Source: Artocarpus heterophyllus | Lineage: Eukaryota; Streptophyta; Magnoliopsida; Rosales; Moraceae | DNA length: 64,000 nucleotides | Assembly (NCBI GenBank): GCA_025403435.1 | Contig: CM046350.1 | Location: forward strand, 12,451,353 to 12,515,352 | Direction of reading: 5' to 3' | Shown: positions 24,204-35,895 of the stretch, piece after piece | Layout of the letters: every line of letters begins with the position of its first letter | How positions within the stretch are numbered: the stretch's first letter is position 1 | Translations under genes and position numbers: made by a program | The notes under the pieces: generated by a model | Databases searched by the model: none | Told to the model about the DNA's origin: nothing | Seen by the model: only the letters and a program-made list of their open reading frames with translations

Positions 24204-25430
24204 TACGTTATTTATTTGTTGATTAAATACGATAGCCATTTATTAATAAATTTTTATGGTCCTAGGTATTAATTTATAGAGGTTTGACTGTGTGTTTATA
24301 TGTGTGTGTGTATCTGTGTGTAGATTTTTCAAACTGAGGAATTAAAATAAAAATTTCCTATTGTATTGAAGAAATTGCACGCACAAAGATTGTAAGAAAT
24401 CGTTCATAAATTAATGGACAATTATTAACGTGTATTTATAAATACCATAAGATCATTTTTTCCTTTTTTTAGGATTTTTCCTCTTTATATTTAGGATTAG
24501 GATTATATATATTATAATGTGAAATGACGTGCAAAATATATCCGCTTAATTTCCAAATTAATCATGTCCCCTTCAATTATATCCTCTTAATTTAACAAAT
24601 ATATACTGCCAAATTAATATGATGAATATTAATTAAACAATGAAGACATTTATGTTTATATATATATATCCTCGTGATCTAGTCTAATTAAGAATATTAA
24701 TTCTTGCTACCCTAATCTTCTGTTGTATTTTTTTTTTCCCAAAGAAATATTTTAATACACGCATATATTTGCAATTGCAGGTTTTCGTAATTTTCCTTCT
24801 GGAGAGAGCAAATGTCAGCCACACAAAAGGCCCAATTGAGAGTCTTACTAATTAAGAAGGAAAAAAAAAAAAAAACTAAATCCTAACAAGGTCAGTATCA
24901 TAAGTACCACTCTCCATTATTTAATTTTATTTTGGCTTTCATTTCTGATCACCTCTTCCCAATTTGAAATATATATATATATATATAAAGAAAACAAAAT
25001 AAAAATGTTAAAGGAGGTTTATCATGTGGTAAGAAAATGAAAATGAAGATACAACGATCAGGGTTTTTTTTAACAAAAAAGTCAACAATTTTAGCCGGAC
25101 CAATATTTCCTAGACGAGGAGTCACTAATGAATTGGTCGATATTGGCATGATTATTCAGAATTTCAGATTAATTTGCAAATATTAACTGGTGAACAATAT
25201 TGTCAATGTAAACTGACTGGTGTAATAATTATTTTTCCTTTTAATATCCTTTCTTGAACATGTAAATAAATTGTGAAACTTTACATTCATTCCTCCTTTT
25301 AAGTGCCTTTGCATGCATAATGTGCTGTCCTCATCCAGATGCACTTGCAACAATCACGTCATCATTCTACTAAAAGACAATTGCACCTGGACCCCAGATG
25401 CACAAAACGTTTTAGAGCATTCACACGTGC
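24204..25430. other. intergenic DNA upstream of the NAC gene
   Basis: No exon recognised. Contains (TG)n at about 24298-24315, (AT)n at about 24969-24987, and A or T runs. Confidence 0.5.
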
Positions 25431-25880
25431 CATTCCTCTCTCTCTCTCTCTCTCTCTGTTTTTGTGTGGGAAAATCTGTTCTTTTTGGATGGAGGTGGCT
25501 GTTTAGGCAGTTCAATAAGAAAGGCATGACATCGAAAGCGTACAGGCATCTCCAAAGTCCAAACCCCGCTCTCCGTGTAGGCCCCACTTCCATATACCTG
25601 CATATCCCCACATAGGCCCCACTTCCATAAACCTGCCTGTCCCCACTTTTAGACCTTTCTTCACAGCCCTGTGGTCCCCCAAGCCACGTGTCAACCATTC
25701 CAGTGTCCACGATAGCCACGCGTAGTTGATCGTGGGCTCCTCCCAACCCCTCCAGATAGTATCTAATGGCACAATTGGCTTCACAATTCTCGCTTTCTCA
25801 TTCATTATAGCTTGTTATAAGTCCGTTTTCTGTAGCTTTCATTAAAAAAAAAAAACCTTGTAAACAAGTCTTCGTCGTCT
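25431..25880 (+). promoter_or_regulatory. probable promoter and 5' UTR of the NAC gene
   Basis: Immediately upstream of the NAC start. It contains a (CT)n tract (25437-25458), two direct copies of a 35-bp unit starting TAGGCCCCACTTCCATA (25578 and 25613), and a G-box CCACGTGTC at about 25684, the kind of site bound by bZIP and bHLH factors and found in ABA-responsive promoters. No strong TATA box is obvious; TTCATTATAG at about 25802 is a weak candidate. Function is inferred from position only. Confidence 0.45.
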
Positions 25881-27098
25881 ATGGAGAGCACAGATTCTTC
25901 ATCGGGATCGCAACACCCACAACTGCCGCCGGGGTTCCGGTTCCACCCGACCGACGAAGAGCTCGTCGTTCACTACCTGAAGAGAAAAGCCGCTTCAGCC
26001 CCTCTCCCTGTGACAATCATCGCCGAAGTCGATTTGTACAAGTTCGATCCATGGGAACTTCCAAGTAAAAAATCTAAACTCAAATCATTTTTGTCTTATA
26101 TCTATACTCATAATTCGTACTAATATGTACAGGTAAGGCGAGTTTTGGAGAGCAAGAGTGGTATTTTTTCAGCCCAAGAGATCGCAAGTACCCGAACGGG
26201 GCAAGGCCGAACAGAGCGGCCACTTCTGGGTATTGGAAAGCCACTGGCACCGATAAGCCGATTTTGACATCAAATGGAACTCAGAAAGTTGGTTTCAAAA
26301 AGGCCCTTGTTTTCTATGGTGGGAAACCCCCAAAGGGCATCAAAACTAATTGGATTATGCATGAATATCGCCTTGTCGACAACACGAGTACTAATTCTTC
26401 CAAGCTTCCCTATAATCATAATTCACCCAACAAGAAAGCTTCTCTACGGGTATACATATATATATATATATAAAAATTTTATAAATTCATATACTGTTAG
26501 CGATCTTGGGTATGTAGTGATTGTTTGTTTGGTAATATATTAGCTTGATGATTGGGTTTTGTGCCGGATTTATAAGAAGAACAACGCCCAAAGGCCAATG
26601 ATGGATCATGAGAAGGAAGATTCCATGGAGACCTTGCTTATGCGGTCGACGACGGCCATGCCAACCACTCAGAACATTAATATTATTCCGAAATTGCCCT
26701 TGTCGAAGCCGAGTCATTGCACGGCCTTGATTGAAAACGACGAGAGCTTTTTCGACGGAATGTTATCATCAGCTGATCAACATCATCAAAACGGTTCCAT
26801 CAACAACAACAACAACAATGATGTCGTCCTGGCGGCAAAACGCCCGCCGTCGCCGTTCTGGAGCGAACCGGGATCTCCGGTGGTGGGGCCCGCCCGCGCC
26901 GCCAAGAGGTTCCACAGCGATCTCAACAGTGCCACTCCTAGTACTGGTGGTGGGACCGGTTCCGAAAATATCAGTAACAATTCCTTTGTGTCCATATTGA
27001 GCCAGATCTCGCAGAGCAATACGGCACCGTTTTATCCGAACGCGGTACTACGTGGCTCGCAGTTTCAACTTCCAAGCATGAATTGGAACTCGTCATGA
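25881..27098 (+). CDS. NAC domain transcription factor (NAM/NARS1-NAC056-like), 3 exons
   Basis: Exons 25881-26064, 26133-26449 and 26544-27098 join to 351 codons plus TGA; introns (68 and 94 bp) have GT-AG ends and phases agree. The N-terminal NAC domain shows subdomain A ([18 protein letters not shown], from about residue 16), B ([13 protein letters not shown], about 46-58), C ([21 protein letters not shown], about 70-92), D ([19 protein letters not shown], about 122-140) and E ([11 protein letters not shown], about 169-179). This domain binds DNA as a dimer in the nucleus. The C-terminal half is Ser/Asn-rich with a run of asparagines near residue 260 and a WNSS end, typical of an activation region. 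The [11 protein letters not shown] start and ASAPLPV region point to the NAM/NAC18/NARS1-NAC056 group, which acts in seed, fruit, boundary or senescence programmes. No miR164 site was seen. Intact gene. Confidence 0.95.
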
Positions 27099-29407
27099 TT
27101 AGTAGTTTTGGATTATGGGTCTTAATCAGATTGGTAGTGCTTAATCAGATTAAAATCAATACACGCTTATACAGGTCAGTTCTATCGTTATATATATATA
27201 TATATATAACGTTTTCAGTTGTAGAGATCTCTCCTTTAGGTTTGATTATTTGAAAGAAAATTATGAACTATATAGTACGTTATTACTATTGATTTTCTGA
27301 TCGATTTATTTGAGTAATATTTAGAAAATTGACCTGGAAATGGCTATATACATATGTATGTTTTGTTTTTGTTTATTTTTTCTTGATATAAACGAATGTA
27401 AAATTTTGATCTGAGAAGCTTATTATAATTTCAACGGTGCCTGATCAGTTTAAAGCAAGTCCCTTTTTTTTTATATATAATCTTGTTTAGGTCTCGGATA
27501 AATTACAAAAGCTAGATGCATGGAGATTAATACTTTAAGTAGAGGGACTTTGGATACTTTTTTTTTTCCTCATTTGTGCAATAATATGTTACGACGTTTC
27601 AGTTTCGAAATATAATTAAGAATTCCATTATATTAATGTATAATTCGCACAACGTTCGCACAAGAGCGAGTTTCTTTCAGGCTTAATTTCTTATACATTT
27701 TCCTTAGTTTTTTTTTTTTTTCTGGCTGAAACTTTTTCCTTAGTTTTGCTAATTGCTCTTTTGACCAAGGTTTCTTTTCATTTTTTTTTTGTTATTTTTC
27801 AACCACTTATCATCCCATCGAGAAAAAGCTGTCCATGTAATAAATCAAGAAGTTGATAATTAATCAAATTATTCATGGAACTATCGGATGTTTAAGAGCA
27901 TTGGTTAGTACTATTTGGTTAAAAATACTGTAACGTACGAGAGCTTTACATTATATAAACAACTTTTTATTGTAGTTGTTGAAAACTTTATACTATTTAT
28001 TAGTTAGATTTAATTGATTTTAACTGAGCGTCAAACACCTTATTAGATTCTTATTATTATTATTCTTAAGGGAATATTTTGTAATTTGCAAGCAAAATTT
28101 GTCCGGAAAATAGAGGGAGATTATATAACACAGTCATGGGTTTCTTTTCATAGGTCATCACTCAACACTAGAAATCACGATATAATATGGAAATTATTGG
28201 TAGATCATAGATGGTCCATAGGGGGAACTTAAAAACTTTTCTGCCTATTGGATTTTATTTTATAGCTTGGGAATTAAAAAGTTGTAAGCTCATCTTCAGA
28301 TTCCAATGAATATCTTGTAATTATTTAAAGATATATATTTATATTATCTTTTTCTTATATTCACCTGCAATAATTGATGTAAAATTTTCAAAATATATTG
28401 CCCTCCATTTCAGCCAAATTCTACTTATATCACGCACAAAAGGGGAGGGTGTCATAAAAAAATATAAAAAAGATATATATATATATATTTACATACATAC
28501 ATACATACATATATATATACATAGAGAGAGACAGAGAGATAGAGAGAATCAGTTGGGCCAATATTTTCCACCGGTGACGTATGATTTTTCCCTGTCTTTA
28601 TCATTTCCTGATTAGAAAATGAGATTAGGCTTGAAATGTCAAAATGGCAAAACATAGGCGTTATAATACACGATTGAATGTCTATACTTGTTTGTCCTAA
28701 TCTGTATATCTGCCTTGCCCATTGGTTCAAAAGAAAGCTCCAAGACCTAATTGTCGCGAGTTCTTGATTGGCTGTGGAAGTAGACGTGTTTTTCATTCAT
28801 TAGTGATCCTTATAAGTGCTGAACCAATTAATTTCGGCCCACTGAAATGAGTTTTCTGCTTCAAAAATCATTTTCATTCCTATACAGTTAAAACCTTATT
28901 ATTTATATAAATTCTAGTCTAAGTGTACTTTTTATAGTATGATTTATTGCTTTATTAGTAATAAAGTTGTTAAATAGAATTGCTTTATATGACAAAAGAA
29001 TCTGTAAAGAATTGTGTTAAAATCATTTTGACTTGTTGACTAGTTGGGTTAGGAGATATTTAAATGGCAGCTAGACCTCAGTGTTAGAAATGGTCTTGAA
29101 TTACTATTGACAAACGTGAGTGTGGACTTTTGAATCATTATCGCTTGCTGCTAATAAGAACTATTTACTGAGATAAAAAATTTTACTACCAATTGCAACA
29201 CTACTTGATGGAATTAAAATTTAACAAACTTTTCAAAATATTTTAAATAGCAAAAAATACATATTAATTATATCTTGTCATATTTAATAATTTATTATAA
29301 GATAGCAATTATTTTAATATTATTAAATTTTGCCATTTTAAAAATATTTTGAAAATTTTGGTACATTTTAAACTTGCTACTGAAATTTTGTTATATGTCT
29401 AAAAAAA
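27099..29407. other. intergenic DNA downstream of the NAC gene
   Basis: No gene recognised. Notable: a perfect AT palindrome CGTTATATA...TATATAACG at about 27186-27211 about 90 bp after the NAC stop, (AT)n and (CATA)n runs at about 28475-28520, and (GA)n at about 28522-28546. The NAC 3' UTR and poly(A) site must lie in the first few hundred bases. Confidence 0.5.
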
Positions 29408-30292
29408 AAAATTACATTAAAGCCCAAAAAAGGCACTCTATTTAATTTAGGAAAATTGTAAGAAATGTTAATTTTTTAAAAATTATTGGTAGTAAATATA
29501 ATGTATAATTTAGGATATTAGTAAATGTCAATTATAATTTAATTGTTCAAATTAAATGTTTGTGTAGACTAAAATAACCTTAAATTGATCTAGGTTTTAT
29601 TACCTCCTCTTCTTTCATTTCTTTCTCTTCTCCACTCTCGCTCTAGCTCTCTCTCTTTCTTTCTCTCATCCACCTATTTATCTCTCTCTCTCTCTCTCGT
29701 TCTTCTCTTTCTCTCTCTCTTTCTCATGCTTCCAGACGAACCAGCGGTAACAAAACTCCATCATCATACTACGTTTGATCTCCCGGCATTGCTCCTTCCT
29801 ATAATTTCTCACCACGTCGTCGCAAATAACGAGATCTCCGTCGTAGTCACTCATCATTGATTTGGGCTCGCTTGATCTTGTTGTCGATTTATGCTTTCCT
29901 AATCTCAGTTGCTGTCGCGAGTTTCGACACGACCTTTTTTGAGAAGCTCAGCACCGCTGAAGATGATCGTGATCTACACATGACGTAGATGATTGCGAGC
30001 TGTGCACGGCAGAGGGGAAAGAGAAGATTGTCGTAGCAAGTCATCGTCAACTCCACCGTCACCGAAGAAGAGGAGAGAGAGGAAGGAAAAATAAAAACAG
30101 ATGATTAGAGAGAAGAGGAGAAAGAGAAGAAGAGACAGGACGGAGAAAAAAAGAAGGGGTCTTTCTTTATATAAAATTTATTAAACATTTGACATTTTTT
30201 AGACATTTTCTTTATATATACTATTAATTTCACTCTAAAATCTGACATTTTTTTTCATTTTCTCTTTAATTTAGGGCTCGTTAAATGTAGTC
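29408..30292. mobile_element. MULE-like element with long inverted ends
   Basis: Left end (ATTACATTAAAGCCC then TTTAATTTAGG.AAAATTGTAAGAAATG) and right end read on the minus strand (ACTACATTTAACGAGCCC then TAAATTAAAGAGAAAATG) are imperfect inverted repeats. Inside, a (CT)n-rich tract (29605-29725) faces a (GA)n-rich tract (30060-30140), with a GC-rich core between them (29730-30060) that could be captured host sequence. No transposase and no intact frame. Confidence 0.45.
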
Positions 30293-30667
30293 CATATATT
30301 TAAGTGTTAGTTTGATTTATACCTATAAAAAAATGTTTGCAAAGATTGCCAACGCTCATGTCATCAACATATATTTAGAATATAATGTATAGCTTAGTAG
30401 TATCTGGCATTTGTCGTGATTACAGATCGGTATTTGGTATCCGCCATAGTTATTGGTCGATATCTGCTAGCTACTGTGGTCATTGCCTAAAAATCCTGTA
30501 GCCTCCATGATTACTAACCAACATTCATTGGTAACTGCAGCAGTTACCAGCCTGTTATTGTCAATATGCAAATATTTTATCATCGAAATACTAAAAAAAA
30601 CCCACAAAAAATCATAAAAATTGTAGAAAATACGAAAAGAATAAGAGGGAGAATGTATTCATGGATA
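30293..30667. repeat. short imperfect tandem repeat in intergenic DNA
   Basis: Three imperfect 30-bp units with the pattern TAT(C/T)TGG(C/T)AT... start near 30400, 30430 and 30460. Nothing else recognised. Confidence 0.4.
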
Positions 30668-31722
30668 TGTTGAAAAAATAGTATGCAGTAAAAATTCTAA
30701 AATTTTTAATCAGAATTTTTTCCAAAACACAATTTTGACATACTATATGCATAAATTAACCAGAGCTTACTAACCATTGAATGCCAAAAAGCTCTCGAAA
30801 TCCATGAAGAGAAGAACGTTTCAAAAGAGCCTCAACCAACTGGTCTTCTTTGCTATTCTCTATCCATGACTGGTGTGTGTGTGGGCACACTCGCATAGCC
30901 TTTCTCCCTGTGACTCTCTTTCCAACAAATTAAAAAATACCCAGAACTACCGTTCGTGATTTGTGAACAATAACTCTTCAAATGAGTTTTAGAGACTCAC
31001 TCCCTATTTATAGAAGTCGGATATGGGGTCAATCATTATCAAACAAGGCTTCAAAATTCAAGTTTGAATTAGTTTCAGAGTGAACGCATGAAAATTCATA
31101 ATCTGATTTTTCCCACCACGATTGACCGCACCGTCGCTGATCCTCGAGTTTGAATTTAATTCGAACTCTACAAGTTGATCTGGTAGACCCTATCTCAACC
31201 AATTGGATAATTCCTATCTTATTAGTTCTGGGTATTTTAGATATTGCCTCAAGTTTAATTCAAATAACCTAATAAAGAAGTTATCTGATTAAAATAGTCA
31301 TATCTAGATAAACCCATACAAATAAGATATTATCCATAATAATTCAATATATTTATCTTGAATTAATTTACCAAATTAATTCAACCAATAAACTAACAAG
31401 TTTATCTTGAATTAATTACAAAATTAATTCAACCGATAAATTAACATGAATTATTAATTCTAATTAACTCAAATTTTAGTCAATCTAATAATTTGACATA
31501 AATCACCAATTTATTAGAAAAGCACGCTGTATCGTTACAGGATTTATTACGAGCTAGCAAAGGAAACCTGATGGACCTATATATAGTTCAAGCTCCTGAT
31601 GATTATGAAACACAATATTTCAGATATACATTTCATAATTATTAACTCTAACGCTACTCCACTAAAAGCTTAGAGTTGCACTCTCGAACTATATAAACTT
31701 ATGAAGCCCAAATAGCTAAGTT
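30668..31722 (-). repeat. truncated LTR of the degenerate copia family, minus strand
   Basis: Starts TGTTGAAAAAATAGTATGCAGT, which is the reverse complement of the end of the LTR at 15229-15250, and follows that LTR backwards through the TATA region (CTCCCTATTTATAG, about 30998) to about 31722, where similarity stops. It is either a solo LTR that lost one end or a fragment. Confidence 0.75.
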
Positions 31723-33114
31723 TCCAAATAGTATTTGGAGTAATAACAAAGTTATGAAATTTAATTCGGTAATATATATGGATGTTAGATCCATTCTATT
31801 AAAATTTCAAAGTCATTGAAATTTTGTATGATTTTAGAAAAATCGTGGAGTAATGACTGCCAAATTGAAATTGTGAATCTGTGTAGAATATGTGGTGTAT
31901 TTGTATAATTTCTTCTAAGAGTTTAGCATGGTATTGCTTGTTTCCATGATGATGTATGTAATATTTTAAGTATGTTTTTATACCAAGAATATTTATTTTA
32001 TTACTATGTTATAATATTAAAGATGTTTGAGGCATTTAAGTTGTTGGAAATAGAGAGGAAGCATCCACTTGTAAGAGCTTAAGTAAATTTGCTATAAGTC
32101 AAATAAGTATATTCTCACCTGCAATACGATAAAGGATTATGAAAAGTTTGAGAAATATTGTGTGTTATTATATTATTAATGGTTATGTATTTCTCTTTCA
32201 AAAGATCCCTTTTACGATGGTTTTGAAGAATGTCTTTTACGGATGTGTTTAATGTTTGTTCTATGATGTAGGACATTTTCTTGAAAACATATATATGTAT
32301 CACATAATCAAGGCATTACACACCCAATGATGATGTTTGTTCGATAAGATGGACTTGTCATGTTTGGTTTGGGATTAGCTACCCCACTTCCCTTGTGATG
32401 GCGCGTCATAATGATGTTAATGGTATAATGCAAGGGCTCTAAAGAAAAAAATGAATAGTTTTAATATGGAAAAAGAAAAAGGAAAGATATGTTCTTACAA
32501 AGTGTGCTTTATGCACTATAATGATTATGTCAAAGATTCAATGACTCATGTTATGATTAAAGTTTTTATAATGTTTTGTGAGATCACATAATGTACTTAC
32601 TAAGCTCAATGCTTACTTAAGTTAAATCATGTTGCAGAAAAGGGTAAGGCTACAGCTGTAGATAGAGGATGGACAGTCAGATGTGTGTGCAAGAGACGTG
32701 GTCATGGATTACGGAGTCACGTTGTGAAATAAAATAATAATAATGCTACATTAAATTTATTTTCACACATTATGGGAGATCATTTTATTACTCTCAAGAA
32801 CTCAACGTTGTGTTGTCAAACTTTTGTTTGTAATAATTTATGCATTGTAATTTAATTTCATGTCATATGCCTATTATGTTAAAACTAACTATTTCTGTAG
32901 GTAGTCGGTTAGAGTTTTACTTTGTATGTTTAAAAGTAAATTAGAGTTTTACTTTATATGTTCGTATGAGAATATTAAATTAAATAAAAAATAGACCAAA
33001 ATATCTTGGGAAAATAATTATATAATACTTACAAGTTTAGGTTTTCCTATCAAATAATTAAGAGATAACGATGAATATTAACGACTCCTGTGATGTCTAT
33101 AAGGGGACGTTACA
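31723..33114 (+). repeat. possible LTR remnant of another family
   Basis: Ends with GGGGACGTTACA, an LTR-like terminus, exactly where similarity between the gypsy-like LTR copies (about 33115 and 37090) begins. Around 32600-32740 it has an R/U5-like layout. The left end is not clear and no polyprotein is seen, so this is tentative. Confidence 0.3.
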
Positions 33115-34777
33115 TTTTCTACTCTTTTGCAGCTATCTATCCCATGATTTGCAATTCCGTCTTGAGTTGAATTTCCATTTGCTTCTATAAATTTGTCCCC
33201 AGAATCCTTTGACCTTAATTTCAGAGTTATATATAAATAAAGGTCAAGATTTTCTTATTGTTAGCCTAAGAATGACTACCCAAGAAGGGGGTAAATTAGG
33301 TTTGAAAAGATTTTCAAATTATTAGAAAATTAGAACAAATCACAAAATCAAAAAGATTGAGAAAACTTTAAGAGACAAGTGTTTCAAACTACAAAGTAAT
33401 CCAAATCAAGAGACACACACCAAAAACACACAAATGAGCAAGAAATCAAAATAATCAAAGATCACCAAGATAATAAACCATCCAATAAAATTAGCAAAAA
33501 TTAAAAAAAGAGAATGGAGAAGAAAATGTAAACACGATTTATAATAGCTCAACAATATGCCTACGTTCACTGATACCGATCGATACACGACTTGGCCGCT
33601 TCCACTCTCTTGATCGTCTTTCGATGCTATTGGACCTTGTATAATCTAGTGAGTTCTTTTACCTGAGGCTCACCAAACCTCTACAATTTGTCAATTTTTC
33701 ATGGAGATTGGCTAACGAAACAACCTCAATTTACAAGGCTTGAAAATCTATCACTCAAATGGTATTTTGATGTTTTCGCTCACTTATAAAGTAAACTTTC
33801 CAAATATAATGAATACAAGATGAAGAACAAATGGAGGATGTGAGCAACTTTTTATAAAAGCTATAGAATATGTAAGCTCAAGAAAGAATGTGTGAGTGAG
33901 AGAGTTTTTTATGAAAACCAATATAAGAATGCTTAGAATCTCAATACAATTGCTTGGAATATATTCTACTGTGTTTTTGTGCCTTAAAAGACCAAAAAAA
34001 GTCATTTCCAAATGAAAATAACTATTGTGACATGAATCCTAATGGTAAAAAAATAGCAACTTAGTCTGAACGACAAGACCAAGTTTAAAATCTACACAAA
34101 ATTGCTCCAAGGTCATCTGACCAGTAGGTTGCAATACGACAGTTAGCAAGCTAGCGATCAATGACCCATAGGCTACCAGAGAGACGTTTAATCTGCTAGG
34201 CTAGTGAGCACAAGTGGCAAGCCAACAGAGAGCTAGGAAAAACCCGTTCTCTATCCCATATAACCAGAAAGCTGACCTGCACTGGCTGGCAGGTTGGTCC
34301 TACTGAATAGATCCTCCTAACTTATTCTAAAATGCATTTTTTTTTTACAGAAATTGTGAAAAATAAATTGTGTGCAATTTATGTGTGATTTTAATTCTAC
34401 ATTTTAGATACTAAGTAAAAATCAAGCTTTAAAAGTTTGAGACTACAATTTAAAAATCTTATGCAAAAATGAAATTTAATGCAAGCATGTGTGTGTTGGA
34501 TTTGAGCTTGCATGAACTATGTTATCGAAAAAGCATTTTATGTTTACATAGAAGACTTATAAATAAAAACAATTAAACTTCATTCTTCGATGTTTCTTCA
34601 AAAACTCCATATTGCTCTAAAGCTTGAAAATATTTAAGACTTCTTCTTCTTTTTCTTCTTCTTCTTCTTCAAAAACTCCATATTGCTCTAAAGCTTGAAA
34701 ATATTTAAGACTTCTTCTTCTTCTTCTTCTTCTTCTTCAAAAACTCCATATTGCTCTAAAGCTTGAAAATATTTAAA

Positions 34778-34808
<31 letters not shown>

Positions 34809-35475
34809 CTTCTTCTTCTTGCTCTAAAGCTTGAAAATATTTAAGATTTGAATTACTCCACATGATTGCTACAATTTTAAGCTTAACAATACTAAAAAAA
34901 ATAATTAGCCTTTAAATATTAAAATTGTTTTATTATCATCAAAACCAAAATAAATTTAGTTAAAGAAACCTTGGGGCCAACCCTCATGAATTCTAGAAAT
35001 AAGCTCAATTCATAGCTTAGTCTTCAAGGTTTTATAACCAGAGTTCCTTTGATTTCTCAAATAAAATAGGTATGGTACTTTGCGTTAGCGAAAATGTAAT
35101 AAAGAAAAGAAAGAGAAAGGAACGGCAAGAGAGAGTCAAGAAAGTGAGAAATTGCAAATCTTTTTCAACAAATATTCTCAAAGCCATGTTTTTATCTTGA
35201 TTTTTAAGTCAAGCAGTGCAAAGAGAGAATAAATTAAGGAAACTAAAACAATGGGGCCGGTGGAAGTCACTAGAAAAAACAAAAAAGTCCCGGGACGTAA
35301 ATGCAAAAATTTTGAAAAATTGTAATAAATTCGTAAATTTAGAGAAGTCAAAATTTTAAAAAATCAATCATACAATTACAAAAAAATTGAAGAATTGGCA
35401 CATTAATAAAATTTAATTAGCAAACTAATTCCCTAATTAGCACTAATAATTTACACACAAATTTTGGGTGTTACG
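33115..35475 (-). repeat. gypsy-like LTR copy B (minus strand), with a 1.7-kb insert
   Basis: Blocks 33115-33255 and 34986-35475 match 37095-37235 and 37236-37721 of the other LTR copy. Between them is an unrelated insert of about 1.73 kb (33258-34985). The outer (right) edge reads GGGTGTTACG; on the minus strand this is the LTR start, preceded by the purine tract GATGGGAGATT and the motif GAGGACGAAATTCA, which is typical of plant Ty3-gypsy chromovirus 3' ends. Confidence 0.65.
34600..34847 (+). repeat. 70-bp tandem repeat with expanding CTT microsatellite
   Basis: Units beginning AAAAACTCCATATTGCTCTAAAG start at 34600, 34671 and 34739, each ending in a (CTT)n run; a fourth partial unit lacks the beginning and starts at about 34820 (GCTCTAAAGC). 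The CTT run grows from unit to unit. Confidence 0.85.
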
Positions 35476-35895
35476 AATCTCCCATCTTAAATGAATTTCG
35501 TCCTCAAAATTTTAGAATTATAACAATAACTCCTAATAAAGAATCTATTTTGCTTTCGTCTAACAATTCTAATATATACCAATCTCATATTCTATTCTTG
35601 AGCTCAAACTTAAACATAAACCATAAATAATACTAGTCTCTAATGTAGGCTATTATATCTTTAATCAAACCCTCGAGAATATCATCCCAATTTATACTAT
35701 AATCCTCGAGTTACACTCTAAGATTTACCTCTTGACATCACATAAAACTTTCAGTATTTTGTTCTGTGTACAAAATTTATAACTGCAACGACAGTTTTCC
35801 TAACTCTATGAAAAATGAGAAAATCGAAATCCATATGTTAAAACCACACATGTTGGAGCTTCCAAGGAACTAAAACCTATGCTCTGATATTACTA
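35476..35895 (-). mobile_element. 420-bp internal remnant between gypsy-like LTRs
   Basis: This is all that lies between two LTR copies. Its left side, read on the minus strand, ends with the chromovirus-type sequence GAGGACGAAATTCATTTAAG and a purine tract. Its right side contains the primer-binding site, seen on the plus strand as GCTCTGATATTACTA (complement of a diverged TGGTATCAGAGC). No gag or pol remains, so the element is internally deleted or a non-autonomous derivative. Confidence 0.65.

Noticed and set aside
25354..25805. Minus-strand frames across the NAC promoter as genes
   Set aside because: They overlap CT repeats and direct repeats in the promoter and have no domain.
34600..34847. 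Regular repeats as a CRISPR array
   Set aside because: Units are directly adjacent with microsatellite between them, not spacers, and the genome is a plant nuclear genome.
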